The notes under the pieces are model-generated. The model had not been told where the DNA came from and did not search any database. It was given only the letters and a program-made list of their open reading frames with translations. 33,133 nucleotides of DNA from Apostichopus parvimensis (taxonomy: Eukaryota > Echinodermata > Holothuroidea > Aspidochirotida > Stichopodidae): assembly GCA_000934455.1 (NCBI GenBank), contig KN884552.1, forward strand, positions 8,740 through 41,872, in the 5' to 3' direction. A program made the position numbers and the translations under genes. Below are positions 11,020 to 22,125 of this stretch, in pieces (the stretch's first letter is position 1; each line of letters opens with the position of its first letter).

Positions 11020-11236
11020 GAATACCACTGCAGCACAGGAAGCTTACAATAGCCAAAAGGAATGTCACTGCAGCCTAGGATGTTAAAAACAGTACAAAAG
11101 GAATGTCACTGCAGCACAGGATGTTTACAATAGTGCAAAAGGAATGTCACTGCAGCACAGGGTGTTTAAAACAGTACAAAAGGAATGTCACTGCAGCACA
11201 GGATGTTTTCAATAGTGCAAAAGGAATGCCACTGCA
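11020..11236 (+). repeat. ~41-bp minisatellite, about 6 units (copy B)
   Basis: Same unit as at 5590-5905, with the CACTGCAG core near 11026, 11066, 11108, 11149, 11190 and 11231. These units look more uniform (AAAAGGAATGTCACTGCAGC) than those of copy A, as if homogenised more recently. Confidence 0.9.
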
Positions 11237-12438
11237 GGTCAATATAATAGATTATCGCTTTATCAATCAACATGGTTTAAACATTTACTTATTTGCATAC
11301 GTTTGATACAAGTTAGACTTGTTTTTAATAAATCTGAACCAACCATGTTCGAATTTTATAAGGAACACCTTCCGTTAATGTATTTTATAAGTTAGTAGCT
11401 TTTATTCACTGAACTGTCTCAATCGAAATAAAGATGTTACGTTAGTGGCATGAAAAGTTACAATGTGTAACTGATTGAAGTGTTACTGTGGTAACGGGGG
11501 AATTTTGTACAGTGATGACTATCTGTCTGGATTAATTCTTTGCTGGTTTCACTGTAATGGTACATATGCTGTCAAGCGAACTAACTGCATTGATCCACCG
11601 TTAGAATGATGTCACACTATGATCAGCATTATTACCTTTTAGAATATTCATTGATTACTTAGAAAATCGTATCCTTATATTGCATGCAATTCGTGTTTGT
11701 TTAACTATAGTTTACGATGAACTTACGTCTTCGGTCATTCGAGATCACAACTCATGGCGATCGTAAATCGTATAGATGTGTAGATCGATAGTCGTATTGT
11801 CCTTGAGTTGAGTAGTTGGTACGTCGTTTAGATCGCAATTCTTATAGATCGCATGCATAGGCGTTGTGATTCGTGACCTCTGACCCTTGGATGAATAATA
11901 GCGTTATAAGCCGGAAATGCACCACAGGTTATGCTTACATATACAACCATTAGGCTTGCAGCATATCGAAATCCCGGTTAAAGAAAACTCTTTTTCCCCT
12001 TAAATTTCGCTAACCTTATCGTTTGACGTATTTTGTATCGCTATTTGTTTGGCATACGCTTTATAACCGAAATGAACTAGTTTTTCATTTTGACCTCCAA
12101 TATTTGACCCTAAATATATGCAAGTAGTAGATGATAATATAGCCCGGCATGCATGTAATACATATGATATACATTGACAATTGGCCTAACAGGTTAGGAG
12201 GAGTTGACCAACACACTATTCTCTCTACTCGCATATCCATACACTTCCCCTCCCACGAACACGCCCACACTCACATACACGTTGTTTTGTACCCGCACTA
12301 ACCACACCCTCCCCTCCCCTCCCTGCATATCGTGTTCCCTACAGTACCCCCTTTAATGTACACTTACTCTCCGACTCACCCGTCATTCACATAAGGGAAT
12401 GACATTACGCCAATTTTATTACCAATTTCAAAGAAAAA

Positions 12439-12442
12439 TTAA
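12439..12442. repeat. TTAA target-site duplication, left
   Basis: Directly precedes the left inverted repeat and is matched by TTAA at 22886-22889. Confidence 0.85.
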
Positions 12443-12458
12443 AGAGGCGTGGTCGTGA
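12443..12458 (+). repeat. Left terminal inverted repeat
   Basis: AGAGGCGTGGTCGTGA. It agrees with the right end at 14 of the first 16 bases. Confidence 0.8.
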
Positions 12459-12516
12459 CGTAGCGGCTTTTAGAATATTTCTTTTGGACGCCAGAGTTTG
12501 GTACAGTACATTTCTC

Positions 12517-12538
12517 TGACGTCACGAAGGTGACGTCA
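12517..12538. promoter_or_regulatory. Paired CRE-type palindromes
   Basis: Two perfect TGACGTCA octamers (12517-12524 and 12531-12538), 14 bp apart start to start, lie about 75 bp inside the left transposon end and about 165 bp before the first coding exon. TGACGTCA is the CREB/ATF binding site, so this is a plausible promoter for the rightward gene. No TATA box is obvious. Confidence 0.5.
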
Positions 12539-12703
12539 CTCAGTACTTTTACGAATGATCACCGCGACGAACATCGGCAACCGTTTCGCCTGTATGCAGT
12601 CTGCTACATGTACAGTTTCACATAGGGAAAGTCCAGTACACAATGCAGGGAGTGACTGCATTATTGACAAAAGGCTACTGTAAATTAGATATTTAATGCG
12701 TAA

Positions 12704-12897
12704 ATTAAAAGAACGGAGGTCCACATCGGTTCTTCTTTCCGACGCTTTGATGAGTGGGTTCGACAGAAAAAAGGCTTCGAGACAAAACGAGGTGAATTTA
12801 AAGAAAGTCGAGGGATAGGTGACAAAGACCTAACAGTTTCCTCAACACATTGTGGACACCTCCTTGAATGTCATCTCGCTGCATGTCGTTTTTGCTG
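12704..12897 (+). pseudogene. Transposase-like gene, exon 1 (start uncertain)
   Basis: The frame is open from just after a TAA at 12701-12703 and reads SSFRRFDEWVRQKKGFETKR…ECHLAACRFC. It ends TG|GTAAGTG, leaving two bases that combine with the first base of exon 2 to give Cys. No ATG lies in this frame, so the true start is upstream or lost. An ATG at 12696 opens the neighbouring frame for 40 codons (to TAG 12816) and may be the original start, displaced by a frameshift. I do not recognise the domain, and a THAP finger is not evident. Confidence 0.55.
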
Positions 12898-13624
12898 GTA
12901 AGTGCGTAACTTTCAGCATGCATAAACATTTAAAAATGTAAGTTTGATAGGCCTAGGTCTTCCATCCATAGGTGAAAAAGTAGTACATTGATGTAGGCCT
13001 ATAACTGAAACTAAATTGCTTTCTCTCGATCTAGGTGAAGCAAGTACATAAGTATTCCAAGAACCTTTCAAATTATTGATTAGGAATAAGCTCGGGCCTA
13101 ATTTCGGTTGCTAAAGCCTCTTATTTAGGCCTAACTTCTTCGTGTAGGTTTTATTCTGTCAAGGGTCCTCTTTGGACTTGTTTTTAGTTATGGACAATAT
13201 CAGCATTGATTAACCACTATGATGAACTGAATTAGTGCCAGGACTTTATTTTCTCAGTTTGAAACTTGTAAGATTGTATCTGAGGACAGTGCATCCTCTC
13301 ATACAGAGAACATGTGTAAAATGTTTAGATCGAACTTCAGGTTTCCCCCTACCACACAAGATATATTCTCGTTGAAGATATATTCTCATGACATTAGTAG
13401 GAGTTGTAAGTGGATCACCAGTTAACCACAAGTTTGCATGATGCATTGCCTAACTGGTTGTATTCAATTGCTGGAGCTGAGTCATAACAGACCAAAGTTG
13501 ATGAAGACTTATACCTAAAACCATGTTGCTCTGTTCAGTAGAAAGTGGTGTGAGTGAAATTTGTGCTTTGACAGCCCTTGCAACTGCTTGTTTTTATTAC
13601 ACTTTGTTGAAGGTCGTTTCACAG

Positions 13625-13687
13625 TGATGAAGAAGGTATTGCAGCCCTATCCCATGGTGAAGAGGAACTATTGTGTATTGATGAAGG
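13625..13687 (+). pseudogene. Transposase-like gene, exon 2
   Basis: A short acidic exon, DEEGIAALSHGEEELLCIDE, sits between TTTCACAG and GG|GTGAGT. Its leading single base and trailing two bases fit exons 1 and 3 exactly, which is the main support for it. Confidence 0.65.
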
Positions 13688-14874
13688 GTGAGTATAGGCT
13701 ATAGTGAAGACTATCACATAGTTACTCTATGGAAGTTTCTATGGATACAGTTACCAGTGTAATTTAAATGGAATATAACCTGCAAGTTAACACTGCTGTA
13801 CAGTGTGAAGCCAGCCATACTGTCAAGTGAGGACCTATTTTCATTCTCATTTAAAGTTTCAAGAAAAAAAGTGAAAACAAATCAGTTAAAGTAAGCTAAG
13901 CTAAGGCCTACGGTTTCATGTATGACCTATTTCATAGTGAAGTTGGGGTATACATCCTGTTTAAATACTCTGCTAAATGTGGTTTATTAGGTCAACATTT
14001 TTGGCCATTGAAAATTCCTTTATTCCATGCTTTATACCAGAACTATACAAAACATTCATTACAATCTTCCCTGCCTATAGCAAATACCACCAAGAGTACC
14101 CTGTTTTGGGCAAAAACAACACGGGAGATTGAATATCTACAGGTGTTGGTAATGCTAGCCATCCTGAACGCCCCTTTGCACAAATTCATGATGAAACACA
14201 CTGTACTATTTCAGTGGTCAAGCCAAATTTGTCTTCACACAGGCAAGTACTGTTGGCCATGATAGCACTTGTGTCTAAAACCATGTGGTGACTGTCAATT
14301 AATTAGGTGTACTCAAGGATGATTCCTAATGCCAGTACTTGCCAATTTGGGGAAGTTTGTGCTATCAAGTAACAAAGTCTTAATGCTCAAGTGAATTTTG
14401 AGGAGGAATCTTTGCCATGTTAAATAATTCATTGGTTTGTAAATTACTTTGTCAGGTTTTCAAAAGTAGCTCTTAATTTTGGCATGTCAACATGGGGAGA
14501 AAGGCCATAAGAGGGGGGAGGGGGGGGTGTTGTTAGGAATATAAATATTTTGCAAGAGAAGAATGCTAAGTTTAAGAGTTATTCTTCTTTCTGAAAGCTG
14601 ACCTTGGTTGTTGTGCTTCAAACTTGCTACACGAGAACATGATACATGTGAAAGTAGAGGTTACCCCATGCCCCCCCCCCACAATATATCCCTATGTGAT
14701 GCCCCTTGCATGTCAAGTATACCAAACTACCACCCCCCCCCACACAAAAAAATACAGATACCATGACTGAAATTTTGTGCCTCTGCACTTACATTACAGT
14801 ACTGATGCAAATAGGCTTCCATAATCTATTATTAATATACCTGTTGACTGAATTTTTGGGTTTTCTTTTCACAG
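13688..14874 (+). other. Intron 2 of the transposase-like gene
   Basis: Begins GTGAGT and ends TTCACAG. It holds a 114-codon open stretch at 13918-14262 with no domain I recognise, and homopolymer G and C runs at about 14514-14527, 14671-14680 and 14732-14741. I treat the open stretch as chance. Confidence 0.5.
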
Positions 14875-16323
14875 AGAATTACTCCACAATGAAACTGTAG
14901 AAAGTGAGGTGTTTCCTCCAGAGCTTGAGATGGACTCCTCAGAAATACAGAGTGAAGAGTCTCTTCCAGATAACTGCCCCTAATAGGGAAACTCTTGGTA
15001 CAATTGAGGAAGCGAAATGTATTGTATCTATAAACAAGTTGTTAGAACTGCTGAAGTTAATACATGGGGAGTACTGCACACACACAAACTGTACTAAAAT
15101 CATATCTTATCAATGGAGTGCTATTGGTACAGCAATTATTTTTTCTTGGAAGTGTGAAGATGGCCTTGTGTGTGGAAAATGGTACTCACAAAACAGATTT
15201 TGTAGTATCTTTTCAGGTAACATTCAATATTCGTCAGCTGTAACCATTTCAGGAAACAATTATTTCAAAATGGCATTGTATTTTAAAGTTTCCAAATTTG
15301 TTTTTGTAAGCAACACAACAATTCTACGTGTTCAAAGGTTGTATGTAACTCCAGCTGTTAAAGCTACTTGGCAAAAGATCCAAAAGGCAGAATTCTGCAA
15401 ACTTAGAGACAGAGGTTTATGTGTAGCAGGAGATGCTAGAACAGAATCCCTTGGGCATTGTGTCAAATACTGTACTTACAGCTTCATGGATAAAGATTCT
15501 TAAAAAATGTTGCATTTAGAGGTAGTTGATGTTAGGAAGTAGGGGGGGGGGAAGTCCAAACATGGAAAGAGTTGGATTTGAGAGAGGATTGGATTTTCTA
15601 ATGAAATAATTTAAAATCTGTGAAGTAGTGACAGATGCCCATGTTCTGATAAAGGCACAACTAAAAATGTGTACAATATATGATGGAATTTCTCATCAAG
15701 TGGATGTTTGGCATGGGGCAAAGAACCTTGTCAAGAAACTCTCTAACGTAGCAAATGCCAAAGAGAGCACTGATTTGCACTTATGTATGCCTGCTATAAC
15801 GTAATCATTTCTGGTACTCCGCTAAAGAGTGCGGCGGTAATGATATCAAAATCAAGTCAATTTTGCTGTCACTTCTTCACCATATTGTAGGCGAACATCA
15901 TTGGTTGTTGCCAATTGATGGTATACCAGGTGAATGTAGTCATCACCACCTATGTGAAAACGACCATAGTAAGCCTTGTCTGAAGAAGGGATCACCGTCA
16001 CATGAAGCCCTTAGGTCTGTCATACTCAAGAAGCAATTTCTTAACACTTTTCCATATTACGAAAATTTCAAGCATACTGGTCTCTTGAATCATTTTACAA
16101 TCATATGCTAATGTATGCCAATAAACGCCGTGCTTATTCTTTTGATGGATATACTAGAATGCTACTGGCTGCTATTGATCACAACTATCACATTGAACGA
16201 GCATATGATTTAACTGTTGATGGCAAACCAATGTATCTGGCGAAGAATAGTCAAAGATCAAAACAATGGGCGCCTCAAAAAGTCAAAGTGCCTAAGGATT
16301 TTGGTTACATTCCATTACATTGA
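14875..16323 (+). pseudogene. Transposase-like gene, exon 3 with catalytic core
   Basis: The acceptor is TTTTCTTTTCACAG at 14861-14874. The first frame reads ELLHNETVESEVFPPELE to a TAA at 14981. One frame over, IEEAKCIVSINKLLELLK continues into the cysteine motif and catalytic core. The match resumes in different frames at about 15550, 15803 and 16105. The last block ends VPKDFGYIPLH then TGA, shorter than the family's usual C-terminus as I remember it. Confidence 0.75.
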
Positions 16324-17759
16324 TGAAAACTGTCTTTCTGCTCAGACAAGAGAATCAGTGCCATTTATCGGCTAGAGTAGGCCTACCTGAAGATCACCCC
16401 AAAATATCAAACCAAATATTGGCAGTGCTCCAAAGCCTAGTATGAGTGTTTTACTTGCACAGTACTAGCCTAGATTTGCAAATTCAGCTAACATGGGGCA
16501 TTCCTAAGCTACAATGGTTAATTTAGGAAACGAGGTGCAGTTTTATTTCACTTGATTTGTTATTGATTAGCACTCTTAATGGCTCGGAGAGATGTTACAT
16601 AAAGTTAAGTCTTGATGTGTGCTAAATTTACTACACTTAAAGAGTTATTTAAAGACTCCCTACTTTACTCGTTCATTTAATTTAAATCAAATATATTATT
16701 ACTATGTTACAAGTCAAGCAAAGCATGTTCTTTGATTTTCATGTCAAAAACAGAGCCCTTGGATTACATTCAATACCATTTTATCCTTGTAACACACTGT
16801 AAACATGTAATTTGATTGATGCCTTAAAGTCTTAAGTATTGTCACTGAGTTTTGCATGCATCTGAGGTAGCAAACTGCAGTCTTATCCAGTGGTGAGTAG
16901 CATTTAGAAATTCTATCTAGACTAAAGGACATATTATTGTAATGGTTTAACATGCAAGTCAATGGGGCTTTTAGTTGGGTTATGACGTTCTAGTATCTTT
17001 AGACTACCTACTGTAGTCCAGCCCCTGTAATAGATGAAACTCAGCTGTTTAAGAGGTCATTTATCAAAATTAAAAGTACTACAAGCTTGGTTACTTGGTC
17101 TGATAGCATTCATGGTTTTTAAATGTCTATAACACATCATAATGGCTGTGATAATACTTCATTTTTTGAGAGAAAGAAAAGAGAATACATTGTCATCAAC
17201 TAAATTTGAACTTTTTATACCTTTATTTGGAGTGCTCACATCTGTATTATTTGGATCTGCATTTGTTATTTGCCACCTACATTCTTACTTTTTCCCCTGA
17301 TCGTGTCGTTTCATACCTTTCAAAACAAGAAATAAATATTTTACCTTTCAGCGTAATTTGCAAACTTCTTTCACTTCTTGGAAGAACAATAACACCCATT
17401 GCCCTCCACCCTGCTTAGGTTAACACTCTCTATCAACTTGAAAACCATGAAATAATCAGTTTACCTTCAACAATGTTTCACTGCTTGGAGTAACAAAAAC
17501 GCCTCCCACAGCCCCACCCACCATCATCTCACATAGGTTACTACTGTCTATATACGTAAGACAAGAAAATACCATCACTCTACCAAAGGTTGTTGATAGG
17601 ATTGAAATCCCTATCACAAACCATGAAGTAATCAGTTTACCTTCAACAATGTTTCACTGCTTGGAGTAACAATAACCCCTCACCCCACTCTTCCCCCATC
17701 GTCCCACTTTTATCACTACCACTGTGGCAATATGGTTTCTTTTCAAACTGTTTAATCTC
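16324..17759. other. Convergent spacer between the two transposon genes
   Basis: Separates the 3' ends of the rightward and leftward genes. No coding sequence is recognised. Its only structure is the repeat block at 17310-17690. Confidence 0.5.
17310..17690. repeat. Degenerate tandem repeat, three units
   Basis: CAGTTTACCTTCAACAATG followed by TTTCACTGCTTGGAGTAACA occurs at about 17458 and 17633, 175 bp apart. A more diverged copy lies near 17335 (TTTTACCTTTCAGCG … TCTTGGAAGAACAAT). The block lies just 3' of the leftward pseudogene. Confidence 0.7.
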
Positions 17760-18276
17760 TTAATCGATGAGGTTGTTGCCAGGATTGAATCCTACATATT
17801 GTCCATCCACAGATGGAAATCTTTCCCTTATCTTTGAGATGCAACAGGATGGCAATACCATTATATTACCTTCTGTAAGCATAATGTCTCTAGTTCCTGT
17901 TGGTTCTGTTTTCTTCCAAAGCAAGATCATCATCTCGCATGCGCATATTTACACCCAAGATGAGTGCATTAAGGCAAATATCCCTAAATGAGTAAGTTAC
18001 ACATTGTTGCACCCTGTTTGTGCACTTATTTTCCACATCAGTTAGCATCTCTACACATTGCAGACATTTGCACCATGAAGGGACTTCACTTCCTCAGTTT
18101 GGTTTGGCGCAGTGAGATTACTGTGAGCATCTGGGTTTCTGCGGAGAAGCTCTACTGCAACCTGCTCTAACTGTTCTCATGACAATCCTTGTACATACAT
18201 CTGTTGGAAAATTGAAAATAGCTTGTTTATTTCTTCAGTACAATCATGAACATATGAAGAGATAGCAGGGAATTGG
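17760..18276 (-). pseudogene. CXC/P2X7-type gene, terminal exon with ballast domain
   Basis: The open frame begins about QFPAISSYVHDCTEEINKLF. It runs through a helical stretch, EQLEQVAVELLRRNPDAH, which an in-frame TGA interrupts. It then shifts frame into the P2X7-type region and ends NPGNNLID then TAA at 17762-17760. The exon's 5' limit is uncertain: TTTACTAGCAG at about 18287-18277 is the nearest acceptor but does not match the phase left by exon 2. Confidence 0.7.
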
Positions 18277-19132
18277 CTGCTAGTAAAAATGCAGGATATT
18301 TTTTGGGTCAAACTCACTACCTCATAGCACTCTGAATGGTGAAATTTTGGTATTTTGTGAATGCATGTAGAACACAGCAGAGTGAATGATGCAATCATGG
18401 CACTTCAAATACAATGTCTATTTCGGAGCTATTTCATTCAGTTCTTCACAGATGAAAATAATCACAAAGATGCATTTTGATGGCATTCTTAACACAGAAA
18501 CCTTAACAGTGTGGAATTTATCTTATCCACAAAAATTGTCACATTTTCAGCCACTGGAATATCCCTTTAAGAAAGAATTGAACACAAACGTTTCATTTGA
18601 TTTCATACCAAAAAAATTCGGACGGCAGCCATTCACGTGAAACAAAACATAATACTCATCTTGATAAATAACTAGTTTGGTTATCATTGAAAGAGACAAA
18701 ATGTGGTTTTCTTTGATTTCACAAAGACCGACATTCCTCAGAAGCTATACTTTCATTTTCTAATCTTTATTTACTGAAAACCTTAAAATCTGACATATTT
18801 TGGAATGTTAAATTTTTAGCTGGAAATGTATTATGAGTTTGAGTTTTCATTAATCTTTAATTTTTTGAATGAATATCTGGTGTGGATAAATTACTTTGGG
18901 ATTATGAATTGGGGGGGGGGGGGTTCAGCCCAATCATCATGCATGGTGACATCACATAGTTTGCTTCTGTTAGGGAACTTCATAAACCTGCATTGGCTGC
19001 AATCTGAATATCACTCTCTGGAGATTTGCAGGTGTGTCTGACACTAAGGTGTTCAACTGCACCAATGTATGTGTGACAATATTCTTTGTTATAAGAATTC
19101 GGTACAACATAAATTATAAATAGAAAAATAAG
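18277..19132. other. Intron-like sequence of the leftward gene
   Basis: No further exon is recognised on the minus strand. A G-run at 18910-18922 is the only notable tract. Confidence 0.4.
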
Positions 19133-19280
19133 CAAATTTTGGTCTGATAACAGTGGGCACAGTTGCACATAGTGACATAAACTTGTACAACATTGTATTA
19201 TATGCATCATAATCTGGACAAATTTTGGTCTGATAACATTAGGCAGTTGCCCATTGAGACATAACCTTGTACTACGGTAC

Positions 19281-21169
19281 CAGGTGCGTATCCAGGGGGG
19301 GCGTTGGGGGCGCGCGCCCCTCGGGTAAGAAAAAGAGGAGAGAAAAAAAGAGAAGAAAAAAGGGAAAAAGGAGGGGGAAAAGAGGAGGAAGGAGAGGAAG
19401 GATGGGGAAAGGAAAAGAAGAAAGAGAGAAAAGGGAGAAAAGGACGCATCCACCACTTCTTGAGATTGTTCCCATCTGCATGAAAACGCGCGCGCCACAA
19501 CCCTACGCCCCACCCCTCTCATCGCTTCCCGATGAGTTACGAAACTCAATTAATGACTTTCGCCCGTAGTACTAAGACCTCTTGACAAAATCCGGCAACA
19601 CACCAAATCATCGATAACAAGTGATTGGGTTGTGTATTAGTGACGGCTATAGAGGTCGTACACTGACCTACATGGAGTGTGACCACTCCCGACTTTGCAA
19701 TTTCCCAAGATCAGGCCCCGAAAAATCCAAAGGGCACTGTACTATATGGACATCTAGCAATATCTAGCGATATCTAGGGATGAAAATCCCAAGATCTTCC
19801 CAAAACTGAAGGCAGATAGAGAATCGAAGCCTTCAGTGTGTAATGAACTTGAAACTGTGCGTCTTTCGAAATGAAAAGAATGTGGGGCGCGACTTCTATG
19901 GGCTCCTATGGGCTCCTATGGGCCATATGCTTAGGTTTGATAACTGTATTTGTACAGTAGTCTCNNNNNNNNNNNNNNNNNNNNNNNNNNNNNNNNNNNN
20001 NNNNNNNNNNNNNNNNNNNNNNNNNNNNNNNNNNNNNNNNNNNNNNNNNNNNNNNNNNNNNNNNNNNNNNNNNNNNNNNNNNNNNNNNNNNNNNNNNNNN
20101 NNNNNNNNNNNNNNNNNNNNNNNNNNNNNNNNNNNNNNNNNNNNNNNNNNNNNNNNNNNNNNNNNNNNNNNNNNNNNNNNNNNNNNNNNNNNNNNNNNNN
20201 NNNNNNNNNNNNNNNNNNNNNNNNNNNNNNNNNNNNNNNNNNNNNNNNNNNNNNNNNNNNNNNNNNNNNNNNNNNNNNNNNNNNNNNNNNNNNNNNNNNN
20301 NNNNNNNNNNNNNNNNNNNNNNNNNNNNNNNNNNNNNNNNNNNNNNNNNNNNNNNNNNNNNNNNNNNNNNNNNNNNNNNTAAACAGATAATAGTTATTTA
20401 TTTCAGTCTCATTTCAATTTTCGAATTTTTAAAGCAAACTGCAGATATCACATTATATCAGTGAGCATGAAAATGGCGTTCCTGGATGAACAGCCTCAAA
20501 ACTGTAGATGTGCGTAGTGTCCGGAAATATCTGGTATATTTTAATTTCCTTCAACGAAGTTTTATAGTAGCCGTTATAAGAGGTTTAATATTTGTACACC
20601 AATAAATTAACTGTGTCTGAATTTTCGAAAATTCCCTGACCACCATTCTTCATCAAACTTCCCTCTACTCGTGCAATTTTGACCGGTCTGTTAATTAGGG
20701 GTTGAAGGAGGTTTTTCTATATTGGTGTCCATAGGTGAAATTTTGTGCAACATTATGGGTATTTTTTGAAGTGAATTTATTCACGAGAATTGTGAATTTT
20801 CAAATTCTGAACAAACAATGGGCTTAAAACCTTGAAAAATGGTGCCTACGGGGTATTGTGTGCCGCGACGTAGAATCACATACAAAAAGCAATGATCCAC
20901 AGGAGATGCAATGAGGTCGAACAGGATGTGTGACTGGTGACAATCTTCAAAAAGGTTATGGATGAAAAAAAACTATTGGGAAATTCTTGGTTCTCAGGCA
21001 AAAGTGTACATTTGGTTGGTCATTTCAAGCCCGAGAAGTGCCATTTCCGGTGATCTGGTGGGTATCAAAACCCGAAATTTTCTTGTACGCTGCGCGCCAA
21101 CCGATGGTGGCGCTCCGCTTAGATAGTAATTCGCGCCCCCCGGGTTAGAAAATCCTGGATTCGCCCCTG
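19281..21169. mobile_element. Nested non-autonomous DNA transposon, GGTAC target duplication
   Basis: The left end reads CAGGTGCGTATCCAGG. The right end on the minus strand reads CAGGGGCGAATCCAGG, a terminal inverted repeat matching at 14 of 16 bases. GGTAC flanks both sides (19276-19280 and 21170-21174). The CAGGGGCG start recalls hAT-type ends, but hAT makes 8-bp duplications, so the superfamily is open. The interior has a purine-only tract at about 19326-19444, GC-rich ends and no transposase sequence. A 415-base run of N (19965-20379) hides part of it. Confidence 0.75.
19965..20379. other. Assembly gap
   Basis: A run of 415 N. Any open frame crossing it is meaningless. Confidence 1.
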
Positions 21170-21278
21170 GGTACATTATCATATGCATCATAATCTGCAT
21201 ACGTTATGATTTTTGTGGTCTATGATCATCAACGTAATGTAAATATTTAGTAAAGTGGAAAGTGTGTGCTATGCCAAC

Positions 21279-21395
21279 CTGAAGTTGAGATTCATTTTCG
21301 TTTGAAGCCACATTCTGCTGCCCAGGTGTACTATCATCTTCACCTGCTGCATGCTCATTTGATGAGACCTCACTATCACTAGTGTCTGACAAATC
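21279..21395 (-). pseudogene. CXC/P2X7-type gene, exon 2
   Basis: It follows TTTTCTTTATACAG and is exactly 39 codons in phase with exon 1 (DLSDTSDSEVSSNEH…QLQ). Its donor CAG|GTTGGC is weaker. The linker is acidic and Ser/Asn/Gln-rich, typical of disordered sequence. Confidence 0.65.
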
Positions 21396-22125
21396 CTGTA
21401 TAAAGAAAACAATTCAAAAGACACTTATGAATGCAATATTTCTAGCATTGCTGGCTTTGAGCCTGTTTGAGTATATATCAGATGGCAATGCTCTAGATAC
21501 CATTATAGTATAGGCATATGGGCTTTAATCTGTCAGGACAGTTGTTATTCATACAGAGTATAGCTCCCTGCTCGCACCCCACGGTAAAGAATCACTGCTG
21601 TGCGTACAGTACTAAACCAGCTTAGTCCTATAGTCCTAGATTATTACCATGTTTGTATCAGGGCTTGCCATGCTGGTCACAACCATCCCCACCCCCTAAT
21701 CCCACAACCATCGCCCTCACTCTCCAAAGCAATGTCATATTCTCGTTTAACCCTATTTATGTCAAGCGCCCAAGCCTATAGGGCTACTTTTATTTGGTTC
21801 ACTTTATAATAATAGGAATACGCCTATATATACACTTAACTTACTAGACTTAGCCTAGGCATAATATAGTAATAATTAATAATTAATTTCTTTGCTGATG
21901 AAATAAGGCCTTGTACATTAAAATTCAAGTTGTAAGTGCATATGACACCCTCCCTCCCAACCATGCTTTATATTTGACGATTAGTTTTCACGACGAGAGC
22001 ACCCTTACCCTTCGCCTTATACCATTACCAGTTAATAATAGTATAGACCTAGGCTTACTAATGACCCATTTAGGCCTATCCTACCTTAACCTAGCTAGAC
22101 GCTGTGTTGACAGTTATTAACTTAC

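Larger units (their letters stand above)
10977..12442. repeat. Duplicated block, copy B, part 1
   Basis: Matches 5562-7500 of copy A, lacking 6141-6477, and ends exactly at the TTAA that begins the 10.4-kb transposon. Good anchors are the GAAGTGTTACTGTGGTAACG phrase (11477) and ACTTACTCTCCGACTCAC (12361). Confidence 0.88.
12704..16323 (+). pseudogene. DDE transposase-like gene, three exons, broken
   Basis: The three exons join in phase (see the separate exon entries). The third holds the catalytic region of a metazoan transposase-like family. In order: a CxWKCxxGLVCGxWxSQ cysteine motif (about 15150-15195); SGNNYFKMALYFK; GDARTESLGH with the likely first catalytic Asp (about 15430); VVTDAHVLIK with the second Asp (about 15630); HQVDVWHGAKNL, a D-x-W-H motif (about 15695); GEHHW with the likely Glu (15890); GECSHHHL; and a C-terminal YANKRRAYSFDGYTRMLLA block. 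The reading frame is interrupted by frameshifts near 14978, 15541, 15803 and 16100 and by stops at 15501-15503 and 15607-15609. The first two frameshifts fall in C and G runs, so some may be sequencing errors. Kolobok is inferred from the TTAA duplication and these motifs. Confidence 0.75.
19133..21197. repeat. ~83-bp tandem duplication, second unit interrupted by a transposon
   Basis: Unit 1 (about 19133-19216) starts AAATTTTGGTCTGATAACA and ends ATATGCATCATAATCTGG. Unit 2 starts at about 19217 with the same phrase, is broken at 19280, and resumes at 21175 with ATTATCATATGCATCATAAT. Removing the insert and one GGTAC restores a continuous second unit. Confidence 0.75.

Noticed and set aside
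13918-14262. 114-codon plus-strand open frame
   Set aside because: It lies within intron 2 of the transposase-like gene, shows no domain, and has no in-phase splice partner.
19207-19569. Overlapping open frames on both strands with Lys/Arg/Glu-rich or Phe/Ser/Pro-rich products
   Set aside because: They read a purine-only tract inside the nested transposon; composition alone explains them.
19843-20390. Open frames of 146-179 codons
   Set aside because: They cross the 415-base run of N.
20994-21200. 68-codon minus-strand frame
   Set aside because: It is a translation of the terminal region of the nested element, including its inverted repeat and flank.
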